This document shows, in pieces, positions 55,179 to 63,453 of a DNA stretch of 64,000 nt. Each line of letters opens with the position of its first letter. The first letter of the stretch is position 1. The notes beneath the pieces are model-generated. The model saw only the letters and a program-made list of their open reading frames with translations, did no database searches and was not told the origin of the DNA. This DNA is from Thermoleophilaceae bacterium (GTDB lineage Bacteria; Actinomycetota; Thermoleophilia; Solirubrobacterales; Thermoleophilaceae): contig JAUJNF010000001.1 of the NCBI GenBank assembly GCA_030446485.1, forward strand, positions 62,001 through 126,000, written 5' to 3'. The position numbers and the translations under genes are program-made.

Positions 55179-57905
55179 GTGGCCGAGGGAGACCTGAGCT
55201 TCGGTCTCGACTTCTCGTTACCGGCCACGCTCGGGGTCGGCGCCGGCACGGCGGTGTTCGTGGGTGGCTGGTGCTTCTCGCCCCAGGGACGCGTGCGCTC
55301 GCTCGCGCTGGTGGTCGACGGAGACGAGCAGCCGGTGATGGCCCACGGCATGCCGCGACGCGACGTGTTCGAGGCCCTTCACCCCGCGCTCGATCCCTTC
55401 GGCACCGCGGGAATGGCCTCCGATCCCGCCTCTGCGGACGATCCGTCGTTTCGGAGCTACCGCAGCGGCTTCTGGGGGCTGGCGCGCGTGCCGCCGCGAG
55501 GAGACGGCACGCACTGCGAGCTGCGCCTGCGTGCCCGGCTCGAGAACGGGAGCGAGGTGGCCGTGGACGTCGCCCGCATCCCCGTGAGGGGCGGGCCCGC
55601 GCAGCCGGTCGCGATAGCGGAGCCGCAGCCCTCCGCGGGGCCGCTCGTGGCCATCTGCATGGCCGCCCACGAGCCACCGATGGATCTCTTCGAGCGTCAG
55701 CTCGAGTCGATCCAGGCCCAAACGCACGGCAACTGGGTCTGCCTGGTGAGCGACGACTGCTCGAGCCCGGAGCGCTATGCCGCGATGGAAGCGGCGCTCG
55801 CGAACGACTCCCGCTTCGTGCTCTCGCGATCCCCGCGGCGGCTGGGCTTCTACGAGAACTTCGAGCGCGCGCTGTCGCTCGCGCCGGTCGCCGCGGAGTA
55901 CGTCGCCATGGTCGACCAGGACGACTTCTGGCACGCCGACAAGCTCGAGGTGCTGCTCGCCGGGATAGGGGGTGCGCAGCTCGTGTACAGCGACGCGCGC
56001 GTCATCGATCGCCGCGGCGAGCTGATCTCCGACACCTACTGGAGCGTGCGGCGCAACAACCACACGAGCCTGCTCTCGCTGCTCGTGGCCAACTCGGTGA
56101 CCGGTGCGGCCTCCCTGTTCACGCGTGAGGTACTCGAGCACGCGCTTCCCTTCCCGCCCCGCCAGTTCACGCATTTCCACGACCACTGGGTGGGCCTCAC
56201 CGCGCTCGCCCTCGGCGACATCCAGTTCGTCGACCGCCCCCTCTACGACTACGTGCAGCACGGCGGCGCGGTGCTCGGCCACGCGGGCGCCAACCGGATG
56301 CCGTCGCTGCGGTCGCGGCTTGGCGGGCTGCGGCGTCGCGGGCTCGGCGAACGCGTGCGCCTGTGGCGGTTCACCTTCTTCGTGGACACGTGCCGGCTGA
56401 TGCAGTTCGCAACCGTCCTGCGCATGCGCTGCGGGCACCGCATGACGGCCGCGAAGCGGCGCTCGCTCGACCAGTTCCTGCGGGCGGAACGCTCGCCCCT
56501 CGCCCTCGGACGACTGGCCCTGCGGGCGGTGCGGGAGCTTTTCGGGCGTCCCGAGACCCTCGGCGCCGAGCTGGGCCTGCTCTTCGCGTTTGCCTGGCGT
56601 CACCTGCTCGTGACCTCGACCCGGGGGCTCGAGCGCCCGCGGGCGCGCCTGCGGGTCGAGGCGCTGCCGCCCACCAACCTCCTCCCGGCCCCCGGCGGTC
56701 GAAAGCCGGGAGACGTCGCGGCCCGGGCGGTGGCCGAGAAGATCGCGCCCCTCGAGCTCACGGTGACCGACGACGCCCCTCGCCGGGTGAACATCTTGAT
56801 CCCGACGATCGACCTGGCCCACTTCTTCGGGGGCTACATCGCGAAGCTCAACCTCGCGCGGCGGCTGTCGGAAGGAGGGGCCCGGGTACGGATCGTCACC
56901 GTAGACCCCGTGAGAACGCTGCCCCCCTCGTGGCGGCGGACACTCGAGTCCTACAGCGGGATCGCCGGCTTCTTCGACCGCGTCGAGGTGACCTTCGGCC
57001 GGGAGTCGCCCGGTGTCGAGGTGAGCCGCTCCGACGCCTTCGTGGCCACCACCTGGTGGACCGCGCACGTCGCGAGGCAGGCCGTGCGGGCGATCGGCCG
57101 CGACCGCTTCCTCTACCTGATCCAGGAGTACGAGCCCTTCACGCACCCGATGGGCACCCACGCGGCGCTGGCGAGCGACTCCTACCGCTTCCCACACGAC
57201 GCGTTGTTCTCGAGCGAGCTGCTGCGCGACTACTTTCGCCGGCACCAGATCGGCGTCTACGCCGGCGGGGCGGCAGCGGGCGACGCGGCGTCGGCGGCCT
57301 TCGAGAACGCGATCACCGCGGTGGATCCGCCGACGGTCGCCGAGCTGGCCGGCCGGCAGACCCGCCGGCTCCTCTTCTACGCCCGGCCCGAGCAGCACGC
57401 CGCCCGCAACATGTTCGAGCTCGGGATGCTCGCGCTGGGAGAAGCGGCCGACGCCGGTGCCTTCGAAGGCTGGGAGCTGTACGGCGTCGGGACCGTCGGT
57501 GCCGGGCGGCGCCTCGACCTCGGCGGCGGGCGATCGCTGGAGCTGCTCCCGCGACAGGACCAGGCCGCCTACGCCGCGCTCCTACGCGAGCACGACGTCG
57601 GCCTCGCGCTGATGTACACCCCCCACCCCAGCCTGGTGCCGATCGAGATGGCCTCGGCCGGTCTGCTCACCGTGACCAACAGCTTCGAGAACAAGACCGC
57701 CGAGGCCATGAGCGCGATCTCCTCGAACATCATCACCGCCGAGCCGAGCCTGGACGCCCTCGTGCAGGGTCTCCGGGAGGCCGCCGGCAGGGTGGAGGAC
57801 TTCGAGCGCCGCGCGAGTGGCAGCCAGGTGCGCTGGAGCCGCGACTGGGACACGTCGTTCGACCACACGCTGATGGCCCGCGTGGCGTCGTTTCTCGGAA
57901 TCTGA
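55179..57905 (+). CDS. Bifunctional glycosyltransferase: GT2 plus WsaF-type GT4
   Basis: 908 aa from GTG. The first 140 residues are an Ig-like or carbohydrate-binding-like module (GTAVFVGGWCFSPQGRVRSL). A rhamnosyltransferase-type GT2 follows: ICMAAHEPPMDLFERQLESI, CLVSDDCSSPERY, AMVDQDDFWHADKLEVLL and HFHDHWVGLTALALGD. From about 530 the sequence matches WsaF-like glycosyltransferases: VNILIPTIDLAHFFGGYIAK, LIQEYEPFTHPMGTHAALA, LFSSELLRDYFRR, LLFYARPEQHAARNMFELG and PHPSLVPIEMASAGLLTVTN. Two sequential sugar additions by one protein are likely. It is convergent with the exporter genes, 3 nt between stops. Confidence 0.87.
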   Translation: MAEGDLSFGLDFSLPATLGVGAGTAVFVGGWCFSPQGRVRSLALVVDGDEQPVMAHGMPRRDVFEALHPALDPFGTAGMASDPASADDPSFRSYRSGFWGLARVPPRGDGTHCELRLRARLENGSEVAVDVARIPVRGGPAQPVAIAEPQPSAGPLVAICMAAHEPPMDLFERQLESIQAQTHGNWVCLVSDDCSSPERYAAMEAALANDSRFVLSRSPRRLGFYENFERALSLAPVAAEYVAMVDQDDFWHADKLEVLLAGIGGAQLVYSDARVIDRRGELISDTYWSVRRNNHTSLLSLLVANSVTGAASLFTREVLEHALPFPPRQFTHFHDHWVGLTALALGDIQFVDRPLYDYVQHGGAVLGHAGANRMPSLRSRLGGLRRRGLGERVRLWRFTFFVDTCRLMQFATVLRMRCGHRMTAAKRRSLDQFLRAERSPLALGRLALRAVRELFGRPETLGAELGLLFAFAWRHLLVTSTRGLERPRARLRVEALPPTNLLPAPGGRKPGDVAARAVAEKIAPLELTVTDDAPRRVNILIPTIDLAHFFGGYIAKLNLARRLSEGGARVRIVTVDPVRTLPPSWRRTLESYSGIAGFFDRVEVTFGRESPGVEVSRSDAFVATTWWTAHVARQAVRAIGRDRFLYLIQEYEPFTHPMGTHAALASDSYRFPHDALFSSELLRDYFRRHQIGVYAGGAAAGDAASAAFENAITAVDPPTVAELAGRQTRRLLFYARPEQHAARNMFELGMLALGEAADAGAFEGWELYGVGTVGAGRRLDLGGGRSLELLPRQDQAAYAALLREHDVGLALMYTPHPSLVPIEMASAGLLTVTNSFENKTAEAMSAISSNIITAEPSLDALVQGLREAAGRVEDFERRASGSQVRWSRDWDTSFDHTLMARVASFLGI

Positions 57906-57908
57906 GCC

Positions 57909-58751
57909 CTACAGCTCCTCGGCTATGCGCGGAGCCTCGCGCCTGAAGACCCACACCGCGAACACGCACGTGGCCACGTAGATGGCCATCGGCGCTAGCA
58001 GTGGCGCGAACCCGCCCGCGGCGTCGATGGGACCGGGCGCGCCGGGGTCGATCACCCAGTTGCGCGCCAGCTCGAACAGCGGGGCCAGCGGGTTCAGAAG
58101 GACGATGTCCCGGAGGGTCTCGGGCACCGCCTCGAGCGGGTAGAGGACGGGGGTGCCGTAGAACAGCACGGTCGCGAGGACGGTCCAGATGATGGCCATG
58201 TCGCGAAAGCGGGGGAAGAGCGACGAGACGATCATCGAGACGGCCACCGTGATCACGATCAGGAGCGCGAGAACGATGGGGAAGAGCAGCCAGGTCCACG
58301 CCGGAGAGACTCCGAAGCCGAGGATGAAGAGGAACACCACCAGCAGGTTGAGGGTCAGGTTGAACAGGCTCGTGAGCACGACCGCGAGCGGGATCACGAG
58401 GCGCGGGAACTGGGTCTTGCGCACCACGCCCTCCTGGCCGACGATCGAGTTCACCGCGGTCACGGTCGCCTCCTGGAAGAAGCCGAAGAGCACGATGTTG
58501 AACAGCAGGAGGACCGGATAGTTGGGGACGTCGGATCCGAGCCGGAACACCTGCGTGAAGACCGCGAGCAGGACGCCGAAGAGCATCAGCGGGCGGGCCA
58601 GCGACCACAGGTAGCCGAGGGCCGTGCCGAAGTAGGTGCGCTTGAAGTCGGTGACCGCGATCAGGTACAGGAGGTCGAGCGAGCGCCGCCAGCCGCCGCC
58701 GAGTGCGGTGGGGCCACGGACGTCCCGAAGATCCGCCGCGGCCTCGCTCAT
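57909..58751 (-). CDS. Polysaccharide ABC exporter permease (Wzm-like)
   Basis: 280 aa from ATG 58751. Six helices of the ABC-2 O-antigen/teichoic acid exporter type: DLLYLIAVTDFKRTYFGTAL, YLWSLARPLMLFGVLLAVFT, EGVVRKTQFPRLVIPLAVVL, LNLLVVFLFILGFGV, and DMAIIWTVLATVLFYGTPVLYPLEAVPE. It moves undecaprenyl-linked polysaccharide outward with the ATPase encoded just upstream. ATG overlaps the ATPase stop as ATGA, so the two are translationally coupled. Confidence 0.92.
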   Translation of the reverse strand: MSEAAADLRDVRGPTALGGGWRRSLDLLYLIAVTDFKRTYFGTALGYLWSLARPLMLFGVLLAVFTQVFRLGSDVPNYPVLLLFNIVLFGFFQEATVTAVNSIVGQEGVVRKTQFPRLVIPLAVVLTSLFNLTLNLLVVFLFILGFGVSPAWTWLLFPIVLALLIVITVAVSMIVSSLFPRFRDMAIIWTVLATVLFYGTPVLYPLEAVPETLRDIVLLNPLAPLFELARNWVIDPGAPGPIDAAGGFAPLLAPMAIYVATCVFAVWVFRREAPRIAEEL

Positions 58752-60046
58752 GGCTCCGGCGCAGGCTCGACGAGAGCGTCGACCCGGCCGCGCACCGACA
58801 CGATGCCGAGGCCCGGCTCCGGCCCATGCACGACGAAGTCGGCGAGGCGCAGCACCTGCAGGGCCACGTCGCCCTGCCTGCGGGTGCGGGCCACCGAGCA
58901 ATTGACGAAGTAGCGCCCGGGGAGGAGTGGGTTCTCGAGCGTGCCGGAGATCCGGACCCGCTGTCCGGCAAGCACCCGGTTCGGGTGCCGGTCGGAAGCC
59001 GTCAGCGTCTGCCGCAGGGCGAACACTCCCACACCGTTCGCGGTGAGCACGTGAAGGCCGAACATGGGATCGTCGAGCTCCCGCCGCGCCTCCACCACCA
59101 CGCTGAAGCGAAGCGGCTCGCCCTCTTCGATGCTCTCGACCCGATCGCCGGTCTCGCCCTCGAGCCACCCGTCGACCAGACGGGCGTTGGCATCGAACAC
59201 CACGCCTCCGCGCGACGCTTGTTCCTCCGCGTCGCCCTCAGCGAAGTTGAGCCTGAAGTAGCGCATGGCGACCTCCTCCGGATCGCCGATGTACTCGACT
59301 TGCCCGTCGTGGAGCAACATCGCGCGATGACAGAAGGTCTGGACCGCACCCATGTCATGGGACACGAGCACCACCGTCCTGCCCGCCCTCCGCTTCTCGT
59401 AGAACACCTCCACGCACTTCTGGGCAAACGACGCATCTCCGACGGCGAGCACCTCGTCGATCAGCATGATGTCCGCGTCGGCCTGGACCATCACCGCGAA
59501 CGCGAGGCGCACCATCATCCCCGAGGAGTAGTTCTTCAGCTTCAGCTCGACGAACTCCTCGAGCTCCGCGAAGTCGAGCACCGCGTCCAACCTGCGCTCG
59601 GCCTCGCGCCGGCTGAGCCCCATCATCACGCCGTTGAGGACGACGTTGTCGCGCGCCGTGAGCTCCGGGTTGAATCCGACGCCAAGCTCGATGAAGGGAG
59701 CCAGCCGCCCGCCCATCCGGATCGTTCCGCCGCTCAGCGCGTAGATGCTGGCCAGGCTCTTCAGCAGGGTGCTCTTGCCGGAGCCGTTACGCCCGACGAT
59801 GCCGAAGAACTCGCCGCGGTGCACGTCGAACGAGACGTTGCGTAGGGCGTGCAGCTCTCGGTACTGCATGCGGGTGAAGGGATGGGTCGCCCGTTCCTTG
59901 AGCGAGTCCATCCGATGCTCGGGGATCCGGAAGGTCTTCTCGACCCCCCGGGCCTCGATCACGACCGGCCCGTCGGGCGTGCTAGCCCGCACGGGCAGGG
60001 CACCGCCCGCCCCACTGTTGTCATCGAGGGAGATCGGGCTTGACAA
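58748..60046 (-). CDS. Polysaccharide ABC exporter ATPase with C-terminal binding domain (Wzt-like)
   Basis: 432 aa. ABC core at about 30-270: [55 protein letters not shown] and IMLIDEVLAVGDASFAQKC, the last two typical of Wzt/TagH. The extra 150 residues (GVVFDANARLVDGWLEGETG, FGLHVLTANGVGVFALRQT) match the Wzt C-terminal immunoglobulin-like domain that recognises the modified non-reducing end of the polymer. So the exporter probably reads a terminal chemical mark. Candidate writers, a methyltransferase and a PhyH dioxygenase, lie next door. Confidence 0.92.
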   Translation of the reverse strand: MSSPISLDDNSGAGGALPVRASTPDGPVVIEARGVEKTFRIPEHRMDSLKERATHPFTRMQYRELHALRNVSFDVHRGEFFGIVGRNGSGKSTLLKSLASIYALSGGTIRMGGRLAPFIELGVGFNPELTARDNVVLNGVMMGLSRREAERRLDAVLDFAELEEFVELKLKNYSSGMMVRLAFAVMVQADADIMLIDEVLAVGDASFAQKCVEVFYEKRRAGRTVVLVSHDMGAVQTFCHRAMLLHDGQVEYIGDPEEVAMRYFRLNFAEGDAEEQASRGGVVFDANARLVDGWLEGETGDRVESIEEGEPLRFSVVVEARRELDDPMFGLHVLTANGVGVFALRQTLTASDRHPNRVLAGQRVRISGTLENPLLPGRYFVNCSVARTRRQGDVALQVLRLADFVVHGPEPGLGIVSVRGRVDALVEPAPEP

Positions 60047-60142
60047 GAGCGTCCAGGGGGTCGAGGCCGGGTAAGCCGAGGCGAGCGCTCGTTACCAGGC
60101 TACCGGCAGGCGCAATGCGTCCGCTATAGGGTCGCGGCCCTG

Positions 60143-60745
60143 GTGAGCGACGACGAACGGTCCATGCGCGGGGCCTCCTCGATGACCGAGATCCGTGCGC
60201 GCCACCCCCGGTTGCGCACCGCCCTGGCCGCCGATGCCCGGGTGACCGCCGCGCATCGCTTCGAGCGCCACGAGTTCCGCTCCAAGGCCGACGTCGCACT
60301 ACAGGCCCTGCGGCTCATGTGGGTGAGCGACGCGTTCCTCGCGCAGTCGCTCTACCGCGTCAAGGCGCGCCTCCAGGCGTTGGGCGTCCCCCTATTGCCC
60401 CGCGTCGCGCACCGCCTTGCGATGACCAGCGCCCAACTGTCGATCGGCGATCCCGTGGTGGTCCACCCCGGCGTCTATGTCGTCCACGGGCAGGTGGTCG
60501 TCGACGGCCTCGTCGAGATCCATTCGGGCACGGTGATCGGCCCGTTTGTGACCATCGGCCTGCGGGGCGATTTCGTCGGGCCCACGATCGGCCCCAACGT
60601 GAGCATCGGCACCGGGGCCAAGGTTCTCGGCAGGGTGCGGGTCGGCGCAGGCGCGCAGATCGGGGCGAACGCGGTGGTGATCGACGATGTTCTCGAGGCC
60701 ACCACCGTCGTCGGGGCGCCCGCCCGCGCGGTCGCCGCTCGCTAG
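60143..60745 (+). CDS. Hexapeptide-repeat acyltransferase (serine acetyltransferase-like)
   Basis: 200 aa from GTG. An N-terminal helical part (ALRLMWVSDAFLAQSLYRVK) resembles the SAT/CysE dimerisation segment. Left-handed beta-helix repeats follow from about 110 (VHPGVYVVHGQVVVDGLVEI, VIGPFVTIGLRGDFVGPTIG, NVSIGTGAKVLGRVRVGAG), ending AGAQIGANAVVIDDV and GAPARAVAA. In this context it more likely O- or N-acetylates a sugar than serine. It starts the plus-strand run with the PhyH gene 11 nt on, divergent from the Wzt gene. Confidence 0.82.
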   Translation: MSDDERSMRGASSMTEIRARHPRLRTALAADARVTAAHRFERHEFRSKADVALQALRLMWVSDAFLAQSLYRVKARLQALGVPLLPRVAHRLAMTSAQLSIGDPVVVHPGVYVVHGQVVVDGLVEIHSGTVIGPFVTIGLRGDFVGPTIGPNVSIGTGAKVLGRVRVGAGAQIGANAVVIDDVLEATTVVGAPARAVAAR

Positions 60746-60756
60746 GCTCTCCGCCG

Positions 60757-61845
60757 ATGATCTTCTCCAAGAGGCTCCGGAGAACGAAGGGCGTCGAGGC
60801 GACCGATCCGAGACCCGTAGCGGCCCTCTTCGAGGAGATTGAGACGCTCACCGAAGCCAACCGGACCGAGGGCGATCCGGAGGTCACTCGCCGCATCATC
60901 ACCCTCCGCCATGAGGCGGGTCTGAAGCTCGTCGAGCGGCCGGGAGAGCCCCCGCCACACCCGGAGCCGGCATTTGACCAGCTCCCGGAGGGACCGGGAG
61001 TCCCGGAGGTACGAGCCGACGCGGTCACCCCCGAGCTCCTCCGCGCCGCGATGCTGCGCGGCGGCTGCCTGTTGATCCGTGGCCTGATCGACAAAGACGA
61101 GGCCGCCGGGCTGGCGGCCGGGATCGACCGTGCCTTCGAGGCGCGCGACGGCCTGGCCTCGAATGGCTCGGCGACGGACTACTTCAACGACTTCGACGCC
61201 GACGCGAGGTTCGAGCTCGACGTCGAGCGGACGGTGGTGAGCGGCGGCGGTGCGGGCCTGCTCGCCGCGGACTCTCCGCGGGTCATGTTCGACGTGCTCG
61301 ATGCGTTCGAGCACGCGGGGCTCCAACGTCTGGCCACCGAGTACCTCGGGGAGCGCACCGCGATCTCCGTGAACAAGAGCCTGTTGCGCAAGGTGCCCCC
61401 CACGCTCTTCAAGGACGCCGCCGAGGCCGCCGGGCTGGCGGGCGTGCGGCCAAGTGCCTGGCATCAGGACGGCGCGTTCTGGAATCCGGACAACGGGTTC
61501 GTCCGTGACGTGCGTGCGCTGAACGTCTGGCTTTCGCTCTCGCGCTGCGGGGACATCGCGCCGGGGCTCGACGTCGTTCCTCGCCGCCTCGACCACATCG
61601 TCCCGACCGGCACCGAGGGCGCGACGTTCAACTGGTCGGTGTCGCGGACGGTCGCCGAGGAGGCAGCGGGCGACATCGGGATCCTCCGACCGATCTTCGA
61701 GCCGGGTGACGCCCTCCTGTTCGACGAGCTCTTCCTCCACTCGACCGCGGCCGAGGCGGAGATGCCCCAGACTCGCTACGCCATCGAGAGCTGGTTCTTC
61801 GGGGGCTCGGGCTTTCCCACCAAGTACGCGCCACTCGCGTTCTGA
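60757..61845 (+). CDS. Phytanoyl-CoA dioxygenase (PhyH) family protein
   Basis: 362 aa from ATG 60757. The non-haem iron site is WHQDGAFW (HxD) in the jelly-roll, with the distal His in DELFLHSTAAE and an Arg in QTRYAIESWFFG for 2-oxoglutarate. The N-terminal 100 residues are Arg/Glu-rich and helical without a known domain. PhyH-type enzymes in polysaccharide clusters are proposed to hydroxylate sugars or lipids. The substrate is unknown. It is placed between the acyltransferase and the methyltransferase. Confidence 0.83.
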   Translation: MIFSKRLRRTKGVEATDPRPVAALFEEIETLTEANRTEGDPEVTRRIITLRHEAGLKLVERPGEPPPHPEPAFDQLPEGPGVPEVRADAVTPELLRAAMLRGGCLLIRGLIDKDEAAGLAAGIDRAFEARDGLASNGSATDYFNDFDADARFELDVERTVVSGGGAGLLAADSPRVMFDVLDAFEHAGLQRLATEYLGERTAISVNKSLLRKVPPTLFKDAAEAAGLAGVRPSAWHQDGAFWNPDNGFVRDVRALNVWLSLSRCGDIAPGLDVVPRRLDHIVPTGTEGATFNWSVSRTVAEEAAGDIGILRPIFEPGDALLFDELFLHSTAAEAEMPQTRYAIESWFFGGSGFPTKYAPLAF

Positions 61846-61910
61846 GCACCCGCCGCCGCGGCCGGTCGGTTCATAGCCGGTCGGCCACCCAGGACGTCCC
61901 CACTCGAAGA

Positions 61911-62687
61911 GTGGCCGCTGTGAAGATCACCGGCGAGCGGGTCTCCAGCCGAGCTGGCGGCTTCAACCCGGCCTGGCAACGCCACGCGGCCGCCTACCTT
62001 CTGTGCGAGCCGTTCCTGGGCCCTGGAAGGGTCCTCGACCTCGGGTGCGGCAGTGGACACAGCTTCCATCGCCTGGCCCCCCGGGAAACCGTCGGAGTCG
62101 ACATCGACCCGCAGGCGCTCGCCGGTCAGCAACGAGCCACGGTGACCGCCGACATGCGGGATCTGCCGTTCGACGACGCGAGCTTCTCCGCGGTCGTCGC
62201 CATCCACTCGGTCGAGCACGTTCCCGATCCGGAAGCAGCGGTCGCCGAGGCGGCTCGAGTGCTGGAGCCCGACGGCGTCGCCGTGTTCGTGACGCCGAAC
62301 CGGCTGACGTTCGGGCGACCGGACGAGATCATCGACCCCTACCACGACGTGGAGCTCGACCCCGACGAGCTCCGGCGGCTCTGCAAGCAGTCGTTCGCCG
62401 ATGTGGAGGTCAGGGGCCTGTTCGGTTCCGATCGGTATATCGAGTTGTTCGCGGAGGAGCGGGCGACGCTCGAGAAGCTGCTGCGATCCGATCCACTGAG
62501 GCTGCGGCGGCTGGTGCCGCGCACCGTGCGGCGGTCCCTTTACGACGGCCTGCTGCGTCACTTCCGCGCCGCCGACGATCCTCGGGCCCTGGCGATCGGT
62601 GTGGACGACTTCGAGCTTCACGACAGCCGTCTCGACGAGTGCCTCGACGTCTACGCGCTCTGCCGCTCTCCGCTCCCCCGTGGCTGA
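61911..62687 (+). CDS. Class I SAM-dependent methyltransferase
   Basis: 258 aa from GTG 61911 (GTG 61920 is also possible). The start KITGERVSSRAGGFNPAWQR is characteristic of methyltransferases in polysaccharide clusters. The SAM site is GRVLDLGCGSGHSFHRL, then VGVDIDPQALAG, LPFDDASFSAVVAIHSVEHV and LEPDGVAVFVTPN. It probably methylates a sugar of the exported polymer; terminal methylation would be a stop signal readable by the Wzt C-domain. It overlaps the next gene by 8 nt. Confidence 0.87.
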   Translation: MAAVKITGERVSSRAGGFNPAWQRHAAAYLLCEPFLGPGRVLDLGCGSGHSFHRLAPRETVGVDIDPQALAGQQRATVTADMRDLPFDDASFSAVVAIHSVEHVPDPEAAVAEAARVLEPDGVAVFVTPNRLTFGRPDEIIDPYHDVELDPDELRRLCKQSFADVEVRGLFGSDRYIELFAEERATLEKLLRSDPLRLRRLVPRTVRRSLYDGLLRHFRAADDPRALAIGVDDFELHDSRLDECLDVYALCRSPLPRG

Positions 62688-63429
62688 GCGCGGCAAGCCC
62701 AAGGTCGTCGTGGTGATGCCGGCCCGGCAGGCGGCGGCGACGGTGGAGCGCACCTTCGCTTCCATCCCGCAGGAGGAGGTCGACGAGGTGATACTCGTCG
62801 ACGACTCCTCCACGGACGAGACGGTGCGGCTGGCCAGCGCGCTTCCCCTCCACCTCGTATGGCACCCCCATCAGACGGGCTATGGGGCGAACCAGAAGAC
62901 GTGCTACCTGGAGGCCCTCCAACGCGACGCGGACGTGGTGGTGATGCTCCACCCGGACGGGCAGTACGAGCCCGAGCTGATCCCGCTGATGATCGAGCCG
63001 ATCGTCGCGGGCGAGGCCGACCTCGTGCTCGGCTCGAGGCTCCTGGTGCCCGGTGCCGCGCTTGCGGCCGGCATGCCGCGCTGGAAGTACGTCGCCAACC
63101 GGTTCCTGACCACAATCGAGAACCGGATCATGGGCACGGAGCTGTCGGAGGCCCACACCGGCTACCGCGCCTACTCCCGCCGCCTGTTGCTGGCGGTGCC
63201 GTTCCTTCGCAACTCCCTCGACTTCTCGTTCGACTCGGAGTTGCTCATGCAGGCCTCGCACTTTGGCTTCGAGATCAAAGAGGTCCCGGCGCGGTGCCGT
63301 TACTTCGAGGACGCCTCCTCGGTTGGCTTCAGAAGCGGCGTCGTATACGGGCTGAAGACGCTCACGGTCGGTCTCCGCCTGGTGCTGCACCGGCACGGCG
63401 TGCTTCCCTCGCGCAAGTTCAGGCCCTGA
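62680..63429 (+). CDS. GT2 family glycosyltransferase
   Basis: 249 aa from GTG 62680, overlapping the methyltransferase end by 8 nt. GT-A motifs are VVVMPARQAAATVERTFASI, VILVDDSSTDETV, HPDGQYEPELIP (the DxD equivalent) and LGSRLLVPG, then EAHTGYRAYSRRLL. This is the polyprenyl-phosphate glycosyltransferase-like branch without membrane helices. It resembles the GT2 domain at 4 kb. It probably adds a sugar to the lipid-linked polymer or its carrier. Confidence 0.88.
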   Translation: MAERGKPKVVVVMPARQAAATVERTFASIPQEEVDEVILVDDSSTDETVRLASALPLHLVWHPHQTGYGANQKTCYLEALQRDADVVVMLHPDGQYEPELIPLMIEPIVAGEADLVLGSRLLVPGAALAAGMPRWKYVANRFLTTIENRIMGTELSEAHTGYRAYSRRLLLAVPFLRNSLDFSFDSELLMQASHFGFEIKEVPARCRYFEDASSVGFRSGVVYGLKTLTVGLRLVLHRHGVLPSRKFRP

Positions 63430-63453
63430 CCCTCCGGGCGCGCGGGTCGCCCT

